Assembly (NCBI GenBank): GCA_964384785.1
Contig: CAYLLH010000031.1
Location: 1 to 28,572, forward strand
Direction: 5' to 3'
DNA: 28,572 bases
From: JAZKSG01 sp964384785
Lineage (GTDB): Archaea; Thermoplasmatota; E2; DHVEG-1
This document shows positions 22,374 through 28,572 of this stretch, one piece after another. How positions within the stretch are numbered: position 1 is the stretch's first letter; the number at the start of each line of letters is the position of its first letter. The notes beneath the pieces were generated by a model, which saw nothing but the letters and a program-made list of their open reading frames with translations, was not told the origin of the DNA and made no database searches. Both the position numbers and the translations under genes were made by a program.

Positions 22374-22388
22374 TCTTATATAAAATTT
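22374..22388 (-). promoter_or_regulatory. TATA box of the caspase-fold gene
   Basis: On the minus strand AAAATTTTATATAAGAG contains TTTATATAA about 65 bases before the start codon, giving a leader of about 40 bases with the AGGTGAT ribosome site. Confidence 0.45.
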
Positions 22389-22441
22389 TTTATTAAAATA
22401 TTTTATAAATATTGTAGGAAATTAAAACTATTTATTTATGA

Positions 22442-22454
22442 ATAATATTTAAAA
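22442..22454 (+). promoter_or_regulatory. TATA box of the cDPG-synthetase-type gene
   Basis: ATAATATTTAAAA precedes the ATG at 22515 by about 60 bases and predicts a leader of about 40 bases. The leader ends in GGGAGG (22498-22503). Confidence 0.45.
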
Positions 22455-22514
22455 AGGAACAGCTGATACCCAGAAAACAGCAGAGTTACTTTAATTCGGG
22501 AGGCTTTTAAATTT

Positions 22515-23849
22515 ATGTCAGAAAAAAGAAAAGTAATAATAATGGGCGCAGCAGGTCGAGATTTCCATAATTTTAATACATTCTTCAGAGAAAATGAATA
22601 TTATGAAGTAGTAGCATTTACTGCGACACAGATACCTGATATATATGGAAGAAAATATCCAAAAGAGTTGTCTGGTGATCTTTATCCAAATGGTATACCA
22701 ATATATGATGAAAAAGAACTATCTGATCTTATAAAAAAACATGATGTAGATGAAGTAGTATTCTCCTATAGCGATCTATCCTATGATTATGTAATGAACC
22801 GATCAGCTATTGTAAATGCTGCCGGAGCTGATTTTACTCTTCTTGGTCCAGAAAGCACACAAATCAGATCCAAAAAACCATTGATAGCAGTCTGTGCAGT
22901 AAGAACTGGATGTGGGAAATCACAAGTTTCACGAAACATATTTGAAACACTTACAAAAAAAGGACTCAAAGTTGCAAGTATACGTCATCCAATGCCATAT
23001 GATCCTGATCTTACAACTCAAATTTGTCAACGTTTTGCATCATATGAAGACTTGGATAAATACAACTGCACTATAGAAGAACGTGAAGAATACGAACCCT
23101 ATATAGATATGGGCGGTGTTGTTTATGCTGGTGTAGATTATCAGAAAATCCTTAATGAAGCAGAGAAAGAAGCAGATGTAATCATATGGGATGGAGGAAA
23201 CAATGATTTTTCATTTTACAAACCAGATATGCTCATCACTATTGCTGATCCACATCGTCCAGGACATGAAACAAGTTATTATCCTGGTGAAGTAAACACT
23301 CGTATGGCTGATATAATATTGATAAACAAAGTAAACACTGCTAAAAAAGAAAACATAGAAAAAGTACGAGAAAACATCAAAAAAATAAATCCAAACGCAA
23401 AAATCATAGATGGAATATCAACAGTCACAGCTGAAGATAAAGACATGATTAACGGAAAACGTGTTCTAGTAATAGAAGATGGTCCAACGGTTACACATGG
23501 AAGCATGCAGTATGGTGCTGGAATGGTAGCAGCAGAAGATGGACACGCCGGAGAAATAATTGATCCACGAAGTTTTGCAGTAGGAAGCATAGTTGACACT
23601 TTTAACAAATACACACATCTAACAAATGTACTGCCTGCTATGGGGTATGGTAAAAAACAAATGAAAGAGCTTGAACAAACTATTAACAAAGCAGATGTAG
23701 ATGTAGTAGTTAGTGGTACACCGATAGATATTACACGTGTTATTACTACAAAAAAACCAATAGTTCGTGTTAAATACGGTGTTGGCGGTAAAACTATTCA
23801 GGATCTTGAAAAAATCGTTGATGATTTTATATCAAAAAATAATCTATAA
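22515..23849 (+). CDS. Cyclic 2,3-diphosphoglycerate synthetase-type P-loop protein (COG2403 type)
   Basis: The 444-residue protein starts with a Rossmann-like segment RKVIIMGAAGRDFHNFN and has a P-loop-like VCAVRTGCGKSQVSR near residue 130. A Walker-B-like strand DVIIWDGGNNDFSFYKPD follows near 218. Other family landmarks are ITIADPHRPGHE, GEVNTRMADIILINKV, and VIEDGPTVTHGSMQYGAG. The family includes the methanogen enzyme that closes 2,3-bisphosphoglycerate to cyclic 2,3-diphosphoglycerate (cDPG), an anionic solute paired with potassium; many members lack proof of this activity. The start ATG 22515 follows GGGAGG at a good distance. The presence of TrkA/TrkH and ApgM in the same window fits a cDPG or potassium role but does not prove it. 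Confidence 0.82.
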   Translation: MSEKRKVIIMGAAGRDFHNFNTFFRENEYYEVVAFTATQIPDIYGRKYPKELSGDLYPNGIPIYDEKELSDLIKKHDVDEVVFSYSDLSYDYVMNRSAIVNAAGADFTLLGPESTQIRSKKPLIAVCAVRTGCGKSQVSRNIFETLTKKGLKVASIRHPMPYDPDLTTQICQRFASYEDLDKYNCTIEEREEYEPYIDMGGVVYAGVDYQKILNEAEKEADVIIWDGGNNDFSFYKPDMLITIADPHRPGHETSYYPGEVNTRMADIILINKVNTAKKENIEKVRENIKKINPNAKIIDGISTVTAEDKDMINGKRVLVIEDGPTVTHGSMQYGAGMVAAEDGHAGEIIDPRSFAVGSIVDTFNKYTHLTNVLPAMGYGKKQMKELEQTINKADVDVVVSGTPIDITRVITTKKPIVRVKYGVGGKTIQDLEKIVDDFISKNNL

Positions 23850-23858
23850 ATAAATACA

Positions 23859-23873
23859 TTTTTTTCTTTTTTT
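23859..23873 (+). terminator. T7-C-T7 terminator tract
   Basis: Seven T, one C and seven T lie ten bases after the stop of the cDPG-synthetase-type gene. This gene converges on the RFC gene, with about 118 bases between the stops. Confidence 0.5.
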
Positions 23874-23967
23874 AATCTACTTTTTTAATATATAGTTAAT
23901 CTCTTGCATGTGGCAGAACCACTTAATATATACGAAACTATACATGGAATATAAAAAACAAATTTTC

Positions 23968-24930
23968 CTATTTTTTAAGTTTCCCGCCTTCAAGAGCAAA
24001 CTGAGCAAGAAGAGCCTCAAGCTGAATATGTTCATTACTTCCTTCAGTTAAACGAAACTCTGCATCCCCTGTTTTTTCAATAAGTCGAACCTTGTTAATA
24101 TCCGGAATAGACAAATCAAATATAGCCTGATGAATCTGCTTAATAACATCCTCCCCTGAAAGGCCATATTTTATAAGTAAATCATACAGATTATTTCTAG
24201 CAGCCATAAAATTACCCGACAATGCTGAATTAATCAAATTTTTAACATCCTCAGGTTTTGCTATAGCACTAGTTTCATACAACAACTCAGCAGTAATCTT
24301 TTTTTCAACAGATGCACCAACCTGCAAAGTATTAATCGCTTTACGAAGATCACCACGGCTGATAAAAATCAAAGTCTCCAAACCATCTGATGTGATCTCT
24401 AGATTTTCTTTTGTTGCAATTTTACGAATATATTTTTTAACATCATCATTTTTAACCGGGTTAAACCGGAAGACTGTGGTACGAGACTGAATGGGTTCAA
24501 TAATCCGACTAGAATAATTAGCTGAAAGAATAAACCTGCAAATATGAGTATATTTCTCAATAGTACGACGAAGAGCAGCCTGAGCATCAGGTGTCAAAGA
24601 ATCAGCTTCGTCAAGAAAAATAATTTTAAAACTAGTTTTACCAATAGGTGCCGTTCTAGCAAAATCTTTTATCTTACCACGAACAATTTTAATACCACGC
24701 TCATCACTAGCATTAAGTTCATTAAAATTCTGACGCCAAGTATCACCAAATAATTCTTTAGAAAGAGCTATAGCTGAAGTAGTTTTACCAGTACCAGCGG
24801 GACCAGCAAATAAAAGATGAGGGACATTCTTTGTTTTAACGTAAGTCTTTAAACGTTCAACTATCTGATCTTGACCAACAACATCATCAAGTGTTCTTGG
24901 TCGATATTTTTCTATCCAGATATTCTCCAT
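23968..24930 (-). CDS. rfcS: Replication factor C small subunit (clamp loader)
   Basis: An intact, intein-free 320-residue AAA+ protein. It has MENIWIEKYRPRTLDDVVGQ at the start, Walker A GPAGTGKTTSA, RFC box NASDERGI, Walker B IIFLDEADSLT and the arginine-finger motif SRIIEPIQSRT. FRF and the helical lid follow, with sensor 2 in RGDLRKAINTLQ. It loads the PCNA sliding clamp together with the large subunit, which is not in this window. ATG 24930 is preferred over an in-frame GTG at 24948, since MENIWIEKYRP is the family N-terminus and GGAGA lies ten bases upstream. It is the last gene of a probable unit with the YqiA-like esterase and YjbQ. Confidence 0.97.
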   Translation of the reverse strand: MENIWIEKYRPRTLDDVVGQDQIVERLKTYVKTKNVPHLLFAGPAGTGKTTSAIALSKELFGDTWRQNFNELNASDERGIKIVRGKIKDFARTAPIGKTSFKIIFLDEADSLTPDAQAALRRTIEKYTHICRFILSANYSSRIIEPIQSRTTVFRFNPVKNDDVKKYIRKIATKENLEITSDGLETLIFISRGDLRKAINTLQVGASVEKKITAELLYETSAIAKPEDVKNLINSALSGNFMAARNNLYDLLIKYGLSGEDVIKQIHQAIFDLSIPDINKVRLIEKTGDAEFRLTEGSNEHIQLEALLAQFALEGGKLKK

Positions 24931-24970
24931 AATACAAGTATTCTCCACTACAGTAATAATAGTAATAGAA

Positions 24971-25513
24971 TTAATGTTTTTTGTATAAAAAACTGTTTAT
25001 CAAAACCGGAAGTTTTTCTAAGTTTTTTGAGAAACGATGATCATCATGTAAAAAACGAACACTTGATTGTTGAAAACGAGCAAAATCCATAACCCAATTT
25101 CTTGGAACAACCTTATCGTTTGTCCCAACAAAAATCAAGATTTCTGAATCAATTTCTTTTTCAAATAATTCAGGGCTCTTCATTTCTTTTAAAATCCTTT
25201 GTGGCATATCACTAATCTTTGTTATATCGTAATCAGGTGGGATAATTGCAGGATTCAATAAAACAATTTTTTTAACATTAGATAAATCAATAGCTGTTTT
25301 TGCTACAAGAAAACCACCGAGGCTTGAACCAATCAAAAAAACACTATCATCATCTTTGATTACATTCGAAATATTTTCAAGACATTCAGATATAACTAAA
25401 TCTTCAGGTTCACAATCCCGATATTTAATAGCAGTTGCACCAAGTTTTTCTTTAAACAAACCACCTTTAGCACTATCTGGACTTGACTGATATCCATGGA
25501 TATAATAAAGCAT
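24971..25513 (-). CDS. YqiA-like alpha/beta-hydrolase (esterase)
   Basis: The 180-residue protein is a small single-domain hydrolase of the YqiA/UPF0227 kind. The oxyanion region is MLYYIHGYQSSPDSAKG and the nucleophile elbow is LIGSSLGGFLVAK, with the serine in GSSLG. Asp is likely in ILIFVGTNDKVVP and His in LHDDHRFSKN. Such proteins hydrolyse short acyl esters in vitro; the natural substrate is unknown. A strong GGAGGAT stands eight bases before ATG 25513. It lies 18 bases after yjbQ and 40 bases before rfcS on the minus strand, so all three are probably cotranscribed. Confidence 0.85.
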   Translation of the reverse strand: MLYYIHGYQSSPDSAKGGLFKEKLGATAIKYRDCEPEDLVISECLENISNVIKDDDSVFLIGSSLGGFLVAKTAIDLSNVKKIVLLNPAIIPPDYDITKISDMPQRILKEMKSPELFEKEIDSEILIFVGTNDKVVPRNWVMDFARFQQSSVRFLHDDHRFSKNLEKLPVLINSFLYKKH

Positions 25514-25531
25514 TTAATAAAATCCTCCAAT

Positions 25532-25927
25532 CTATTTTGAAAAAAACTCAACAAAAACTTTACGATTTCTAGGGCCATCTCCCTCAAAAAAGAAAATCTT
25601 CTGCCAAGTACCTAAAACAAGTCTACCCTTGTTAACAAGAACTTTTTCAGATGAACCAATCAAACTAGCCTTGATATGAGCATCACTATTCCCTTCACTA
25701 TGATTATAATCTCCATTTTTTGGTATTAAATCTTTTAATTTAGTTATTATATCTCTTTGAACACTTGGATCTGCTCCCTCATTTATTGTAACCGCTGCTG
25801 TTGTATGAGGAACATAAAGCAGGACAAAACCATTATCGGGATTTTCTTCATCTACAGTGTTTTGAATTTTTTCTGTGATATCAACCATTTCAAGTCTTTT
25901 GTTTGTTTTAACATTTATTTCTTTCAT
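25532..25927 (-). CDS. YjbQ / UPF0047 family protein
   Basis: The 131-residue protein matches the YjbQ family over its whole length. Landmarks are VLLYVPHTTAAVTINEGADPSV with the metal histidine, SDAHIKASLIGSSEKV, and the C-terminal GTWQKIFFFEGDGPRNRKVFVEF. Bacterial members show weak thiamine-phosphate-synthase activity and form trimers; the true role is open. The start ATG 25927 follows AGGAT at seven bases, and a TATA box TTTTTAAATTT lies near 25965-25977. It heads the unit yjbQ, yqiA-like, rfcS. Confidence 0.93.
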   Translation of the reverse strand: MKEINVKTNKRLEMVDITEKIQNTVDEENPDNGFVLLYVPHTTAAVTINEGADPSVQRDIITKLKDLIPKNGDYNHSEGNSDAHIKASLIGSSEKVLVNKGRLVLGTWQKIFFFEGDGPRNRKVFVEFFSK

Positions 25928-25989
25928 TTTATCCTTTAGCCTTCCTATAGTCAGATATACTAAATTTAAAAACTTTTTTGGAACTGGGA

Positions 25990-26349
25990 TTATTTAACTA
26001 TATATACAACAATTATAATTATTGCTACTATTATCATTCCTATACCGGATAGTATATGTGCAATTAATTCTTGCCTAAAACCAGGTGTCTTTTTATTTTT
26101 TTTATATACGTCTCCAAAAAATAAAAATCTATATATTGCGGCAAAAACAATTATTTCCTCTCCAGATTTAAATTCTAAATATGTTAAAAACAAAATGAAG
26201 ATACCAAATAAAAAAAGAATCGGGCTTAATACAATAATTAATTGAGGTGCAAGTTCCTCATTAAATCTAATAAATAGAATCATTCCTATCAGTATTGCAG
26301 AAGTAAAATACAAAATTATATTGCAAATCTTTTTTGTTCTATAATCCAT
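25990..26349 (-). CDS. Small integral membrane protein, unknown
   Basis: The 119-residue protein is mostly hydrophobic. Membrane segments are likely at about 9-27, 35-58, possibly 67-78, and 95-118, with a basic loop KKNKKTPGFRQE before the last. There is no recognised motif and I do not assign a family. The start ATG (26347-26349) follows no clear ribosome site. It diverges from the HAD gene across about 90 bases of AT-rich DNA and precedes yjbQ by 62 bases; the TATA box between them suggests yjbQ is transcribed on its own. Confidence 0.6.
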   Translation of the reverse strand: MDYRTKKICNIILYFTSAILIGMILFIRFNEELAPQLIIVLSPILFLFGIFILFLTYLEFKSGEEIIVFAAIYRFLFFGDVYKKNKKTPGFRQELIAHILSGIGMIIVAIIIIVVYIVK

Positions 26350-26405
26350 ACAATAAATTTTAGTTATAATTCTTTTCTAATAAAAATTTTCTTATAATCC
26401 AATGA

Positions 26406-26418
26406 AATAAATATAACT
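26406..26418 (+). promoter_or_regulatory. TATA box of the HAD phosphatase gene
   Basis: AATAAATATAACT precedes ATG 26440 by about 25 bases. This predicts a leaderless message, and no ribosome site is seen. ACTAGTTATA follows directly. Confidence 0.4.
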
Positions 26419-26439
26419 AGTTATATCCGCTAACACAAG

Positions 26440-27039
26440 ATGAAAGTTAAACCAGCTGCACTATTATTTGACATGGATGGAGTACTTGTAGATAGTCTTG
26501 AATCATGGTGGAAAGCACTAAATGATGCGTTAAAAGCATATGATCATGATGAGATTTCCCGGGATGAATTTATAGAAACTTATTGGGGTCATGATCTTAA
26601 GAGTAATCTTGAAAAAATTGGTTTAAATCCAGAGGTTGTAACTTTTTGTAACAATGTCTACGGTGACCATGTTGATTCAATTAAAATTTACCAGGGTACA
26701 AAAGAAACATTGAACTCTCTAAAAGATTATAAAAAAGCTATTATTACAAACACGCCGGGTAGTTGCGCGGATCAAATACTTGAAAAAATCGGTATTAAAA
26801 ATTTTTTTGATGCAGTGGTTACAAGTGATATGGTTATGATGGGTAAACCTAATCCAGAAATAGTTTTTAAAGCTTGTAGTCTTTTAGATGTTAAAGCTGA
26901 TAAATGTGTTCTAATTGGTGATACTCAGAGTGATGTTGAAGCAGGAAGAAAAGCGGGTTGTACTGTTATTGGTATAAACACGGATGCAGATTACAAAATT
27001 AATGATATATCAGAGTTATTGAATATTATCGAAAAATAA
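26440..27039 (+). CDS. HAD-superfamily phosphatase, phosphoglycolate-phosphatase/beta-phosphoglucomutase type
   Basis: The 199-residue protein has all four HAD motifs: LLFDMDGVLVDS with nucleophile D11 and acid D13, AIITNTPGS (motif II), GKPNPEIVF (motif III lysine) and VLIGDTQSDVEAGRKAG (motif IV). The helical cap of subclass I lies between motifs I and II (about 17-85). The substrate is a phosphorylated metabolite such as phosphoglycolate or a sugar phosphate; it cannot be fixed from sequence. The next gene starts 24 bases after its stop, so a two-gene unit with the C_GCAxxG_C_C gene is likely. Confidence 0.9.
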   Translation: MKVKPAALLFDMDGVLVDSLESWWKALNDALKAYDHDEISRDEFIETYWGHDLKSNLEKIGLNPEVVTFCNNVYGDHVDSIKIYQGTKETLNSLKDYKKAIITNTPGSCADQILEKIGIKNFFDAVVTSDMVMMGKPNPEIVFKACSLLDVKADKCVLIGDTQSDVEAGRKAGCTVIGINTDADYKINDISELLNIIEK

Positions 27040-27063
27040 GATTTTTGATAGGAGTTATATTTT

Positions 27064-27561
27064 ATGGATGAAAATAAGGATAAAATAAAAAAAGCATATG
27101 ATCTTGCATTTAAATATGAGGCAGAAATAGGAAGTTGTCCACAATGTGTTCTTTCAGCTTTAAAAGAAACACTGGATTTAGAAGATATTGAAGAATCCAT
27201 CAAAGCAAGTGATTCTCTTGCAGGTGGAACATGTCTTAGTAGTAATGGAACATGTGGTGCTCTTGTCGGTGGAATGTTGTCATTAGGTTTGTTGTATGGT
27301 CGTAGTTATGAAGATTTTTCTAAAGGAGAACGGAAGAGGCGTGTTTTTCAGTTTTCAAAAAAACTTTATGATTGTTTTATAGATGAATATGGTTCTATTC
27401 TTTGTAAAGATGTTCAAGAAAAACTATTTGGTAAATCTTATAATCTTATGGATAAAGATGAGTATGCTAAGTTTGAAGCAGCGGGCGCTCATGTAGATAA
27501 ATGTCCTAGTGTAGCTGGTAATGTTGCTAAGTGGACTGCTGAAATTATCCTTGAAAAATGA
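27064..27561 (+). CDS. C_GCAxxG_C_C family protein (redox/metal, unknown role)
   Basis: The 165-residue protein carries the family pattern of spaced cysteines: CPQC near residue 24-27, GGTCLSSNGTCGALVGG near 57-73 with the core TCGALVGG (family GCAxxG), C near 101 and 117, and KCPSVAG near 146. Members are helical, often lie in redox or metal gene contexts, and are thought to hold a metal or flavin-linked disulphide; the function is not established. Here the GCAxxG core reads TCGALVGG, a small variation. ATG 27064 follows AGGAG by nine bases. It is the second gene after the HAD phosphatase. Confidence 0.85.
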   Translation: MDENKDKIKKAYDLAFKYEAEIGSCPQCVLSALKETLDLEDIEESIKASDSLAGGTCLSSNGTCGALVGGMLSLGLLYGRSYEDFSKGERKRRVFQFSKKLYDCFIDEYGSILCKDVQEKLFGKSYNLMDKDEYAKFEAAGAHVDKCPSVAGNVAKWTAEIILEK

Positions 27562-27601
27562 ATGCAAAAATATATATTATAGAATATCTCTTAATATATT
27601 T

Positions 27602-28417
27602 TTAACTTGTTTTCCAATGATTGGGTAAACCCTGGCTTTCTTTTCCATTATCAGGGTTATAAAAATGTAGATCATTAAAAAAAGCCCAATATTCAACCAC
27701 AGGGTAATCATGAGTTTTAAAATAATCAAAACTAAAACCAGAATTACTCACAAGTTTTTGATCATCATCATCCCAATAAGGTCCACTTGTAGCTTCTAAT
27801 TCAAACCATTTACCATTCTGATAAACTTGAACCCATGCATGACCACCAACTTCTCCAGAGAAATCAACTTCACCCACAACGACACGGACGTTAGTTTTAG
27901 CTACACCAACCGCCTCCAGAATAGAAACCAATGTATATGCCTGACTTTCACAATCACTAGCCATACCATTAACAGGATTAGAGGCATAATTTGGAGTACC
28001 AGAAATAAACTCAGCAGGCATCAACCATTTCTCAGGCCTTCCATGAAGTGTACTATCTGATACCCAAGTCCAATCAACAGCCGTATCATAAGCCTTTAAG
28101 GTTGAATCAATATCATTTGAATCCTTATATTGTACAACTGTAGCATTATTAGGAGTTACATATTTCTGATAATTTGACACATGGGTAAAATTTTCTTTTC
28201 TAAGAATAAGATCCCGTTGTTTAAGAAGTCGTTTCATACGAAATTTTTTTATTTTTTGAAGAACCGGTTGATTACTCTCCAAGGTTTGATCTATACTGTC
28301 TTCCTCTGAATCATCTAAAAATAAATCTAAAGGATTAAAAACAAACAAAGAAACAAATAATAATAACATTAAAACAACAACTGCAGCTAAAACAATATAA
28401 AGAATACTTTTTTCCAT
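27602..28417 (-). CDS. Membrane-anchored transglutaminase-like protein
   Basis: The 271-residue protein starts with one membrane segment (residues 5-28, ILYIVLAAVVVLMLLLFVSL). A charged linker follows, then a transglutaminase-like domain. The nucleophile region is NGMASDCESQAYTLVSILEA with C156, and the histidine is H193 in GGHAWVQVY. The third residue, usually Asp, appears as E208 in KWFELEATSG, an acceptable acidic substitute. The domain probably faces outside the cell and cleaves or cross-links peptides. It could also be an inactive binding domain. The start ATG 28417 has a BRE/TATA at 28463-28476 and a palindrome upstream of it. Confidence 0.82.
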   Translation of the reverse strand: MEKSILYIVLAAVVVLMLLLFVSLFVFNPLDLFLDDSEEDSIDQTLESNQPVLQKIKKFRMKRLLKQRDLILRKENFTHVSNYQKYVTPNNATVVQYKDSNDIDSTLKAYDTAVDWTWVSDSTLHGRPEKWLMPAEFISGTPNYASNPVNGMASDCESQAYTLVSILEAVGVAKTNVRVVVGEVDFSGEVGGHAWVQVYQNGKWFELEATSGPYWDDDDQKLVSNSGFSFDYFKTHDYPVVEYWAFFNDLHFYNPDNGKESQGLPNHWKTS

Positions 28418-28462
28418 AGATCTCTCAGTGTATAATGTAAAAAAACAATTCTATTTAAAATC

Positions 28463-28476
28463 TTATAAATATTCGG
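28463..28476 (-). promoter_or_regulatory. BRE/TATA of the transglutaminase-like gene
   Basis: On the minus strand CCGAATATTTATAAG contains TTTATAAG about 50 bases before the ATG at 28417, predicting a leader of about 20-25 bases. Confidence 0.5.
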
Positions 28477-28485
28477 CTTCATCCC

Positions 28486-28505
28486 GTAATTAGCTTGCTA
28501 ATTAC
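28486..28505. promoter_or_regulatory. 20-base perfect inverted repeat, candidate operator
   Basis: GTAATTAGC-TT-GCTAATTAC is a 9-bp perfect repeat around a TT centre. It lies ten bases upstream of the BRE/TATA of the transglutaminase-like gene and covers the end of the previous gene. No T tract follows on either strand, so a terminator is less likely than a dimeric regulator site. Confidence 0.5.
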
Positions 28506-28572
28506 TTATTTTTAAAAAATCACGTCGGCGTTGCTCTTCAAATTCGGGTTTTTTTAGCCTAAATGCTGATGT
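28498..28572 (-). CDS. C-terminal end of an unidentified protein (partial)
   Basis: A minus-strand frame enters from the right edge and ends at TAG 28498-28500, leaving 24 residues (SAFRLKKPEFEEQRRRDF, then LKISN). The charged helix, and codons richer in G and C than random sequence here (CGC, CGA, CGT), suggest real coding sequence. Its stop lies within the palindrome at 28486-28505. The family cannot be named from this piece. Confidence 0.5.
   Translation of the reverse strand, partial: TSAFRLKKPEFEEQRRRDFLKISN

Noticed and set aside
23279..23689. A 136-residue minus-strand frame inside the cDPG-synthetase-type gene.
   Set aside because: It is the shadow of a conserved gene on the other strand, with cysteine- and serine-rich composition typical of antisense frames.
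23880..23960. GTGG-CAGAA-CCAC hairpin and TATA-like stretch between the cDPG-type and RFC genes, as a small RNA.
   Set aside because: The stem has only four pairs, and no terminator or open frame goes with it.
25757..25939. Plus-strand frame opposite yjbQ.
   Set aside because: yjbQ is conserved end to end; the opposite frame shows no domain.

Overview
This is a low-GC archaeal chromosome segment, most likely from a euryarchaeal or Thermoplasmatota-like lineage; the lineage is an inference, while the domain Archaea is secure. The archaeal markers are transcription factor B, aIF1A, the replication factor C small subunit, an archaeal-type ApgM phosphoglycerate mutase, the MptA GTP cyclohydrolase, a cyclic-2,3-diphosphoglycerate-synthetase-type protein, Lrp/RAM regulators, TATA/BRE promoters and T-rich terminators. 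Shine-Dalgarno (SD) sequences of the GGAGG/GGTGA type occur alongside probably leaderless genes, and TTG and GTG starts are common. No insertion sequence, CRISPR array or phage gene was seen.

Layout. 1-503: the end of an Ig-domain surface protein and tRNA-Thr(CGT). 512-4735: a tightly packed minus-strand operon of four amino-acid-modifying genes: a fold-type-II PLP/GNAT fusion with no visible PLP lysine, an M20 deacylase, an ornithine/alanine-racemase-type enzyme with no canonical start codon, and an SSAT-like acetyltransferase. 4838-8674: MscS-TrkA-TrkH, a turgor and potassium operon. 8748-10078: aIF1A and TFB. 10284-11746: ApgM and a small zinc-ribbon protein. 11955-14771: two aminotransferases, the first apparently joined to an upstream ORF across a frameshift at an A8 run. 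14908-15456: Hsp20. 15476-17850: a DMT/EamA transporter carrying a C-terminal Lrp-type RAM ligand domain, a free-standing RAM protein overlapping it, and a full Lrp regulator. 17900-18251: tRNA-Thr(GGT) and a small structured transcription unit. 18315-21330: MptA, a Gate-domain membrane protein and a beta-decarboxylating dehydrogenase. 21378-23849: a secreted caspase-fold protein diverging from the cDPG-synthetase-type protein. 23968-26349: a small membrane protein, YjbQ, a YqiA-like esterase and RFC small subunit. 26440-28572: a HAD phosphatase, a C_GCAxxG_C_C protein, a membrane-anchored transglutaminase-like protein and the end of one more gene.

The two gene-poor stretches longer than 300 bases are 16978-17394 and 17972-18314. 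The first holds a 9-bp terminator hairpin, a 14-codon lysine-rich ORF with an SD and a second hairpin. The second holds a promoter, a foldable ~150-nt RNA with an overlapping 32-codon ORF, a T-rich terminator and the mptA promoter.

Functionally the window is dominated by amino-acid chemistry and sensing, ion and osmotic balance, and core information processing. The best candidates for something undescribed are the four-gene PLP/GNAT-M20-racemase-GNAT operon, the RAM-fused transporter with its RAM partner and Lrp regulator, and the structured RNA upstream of mptA.
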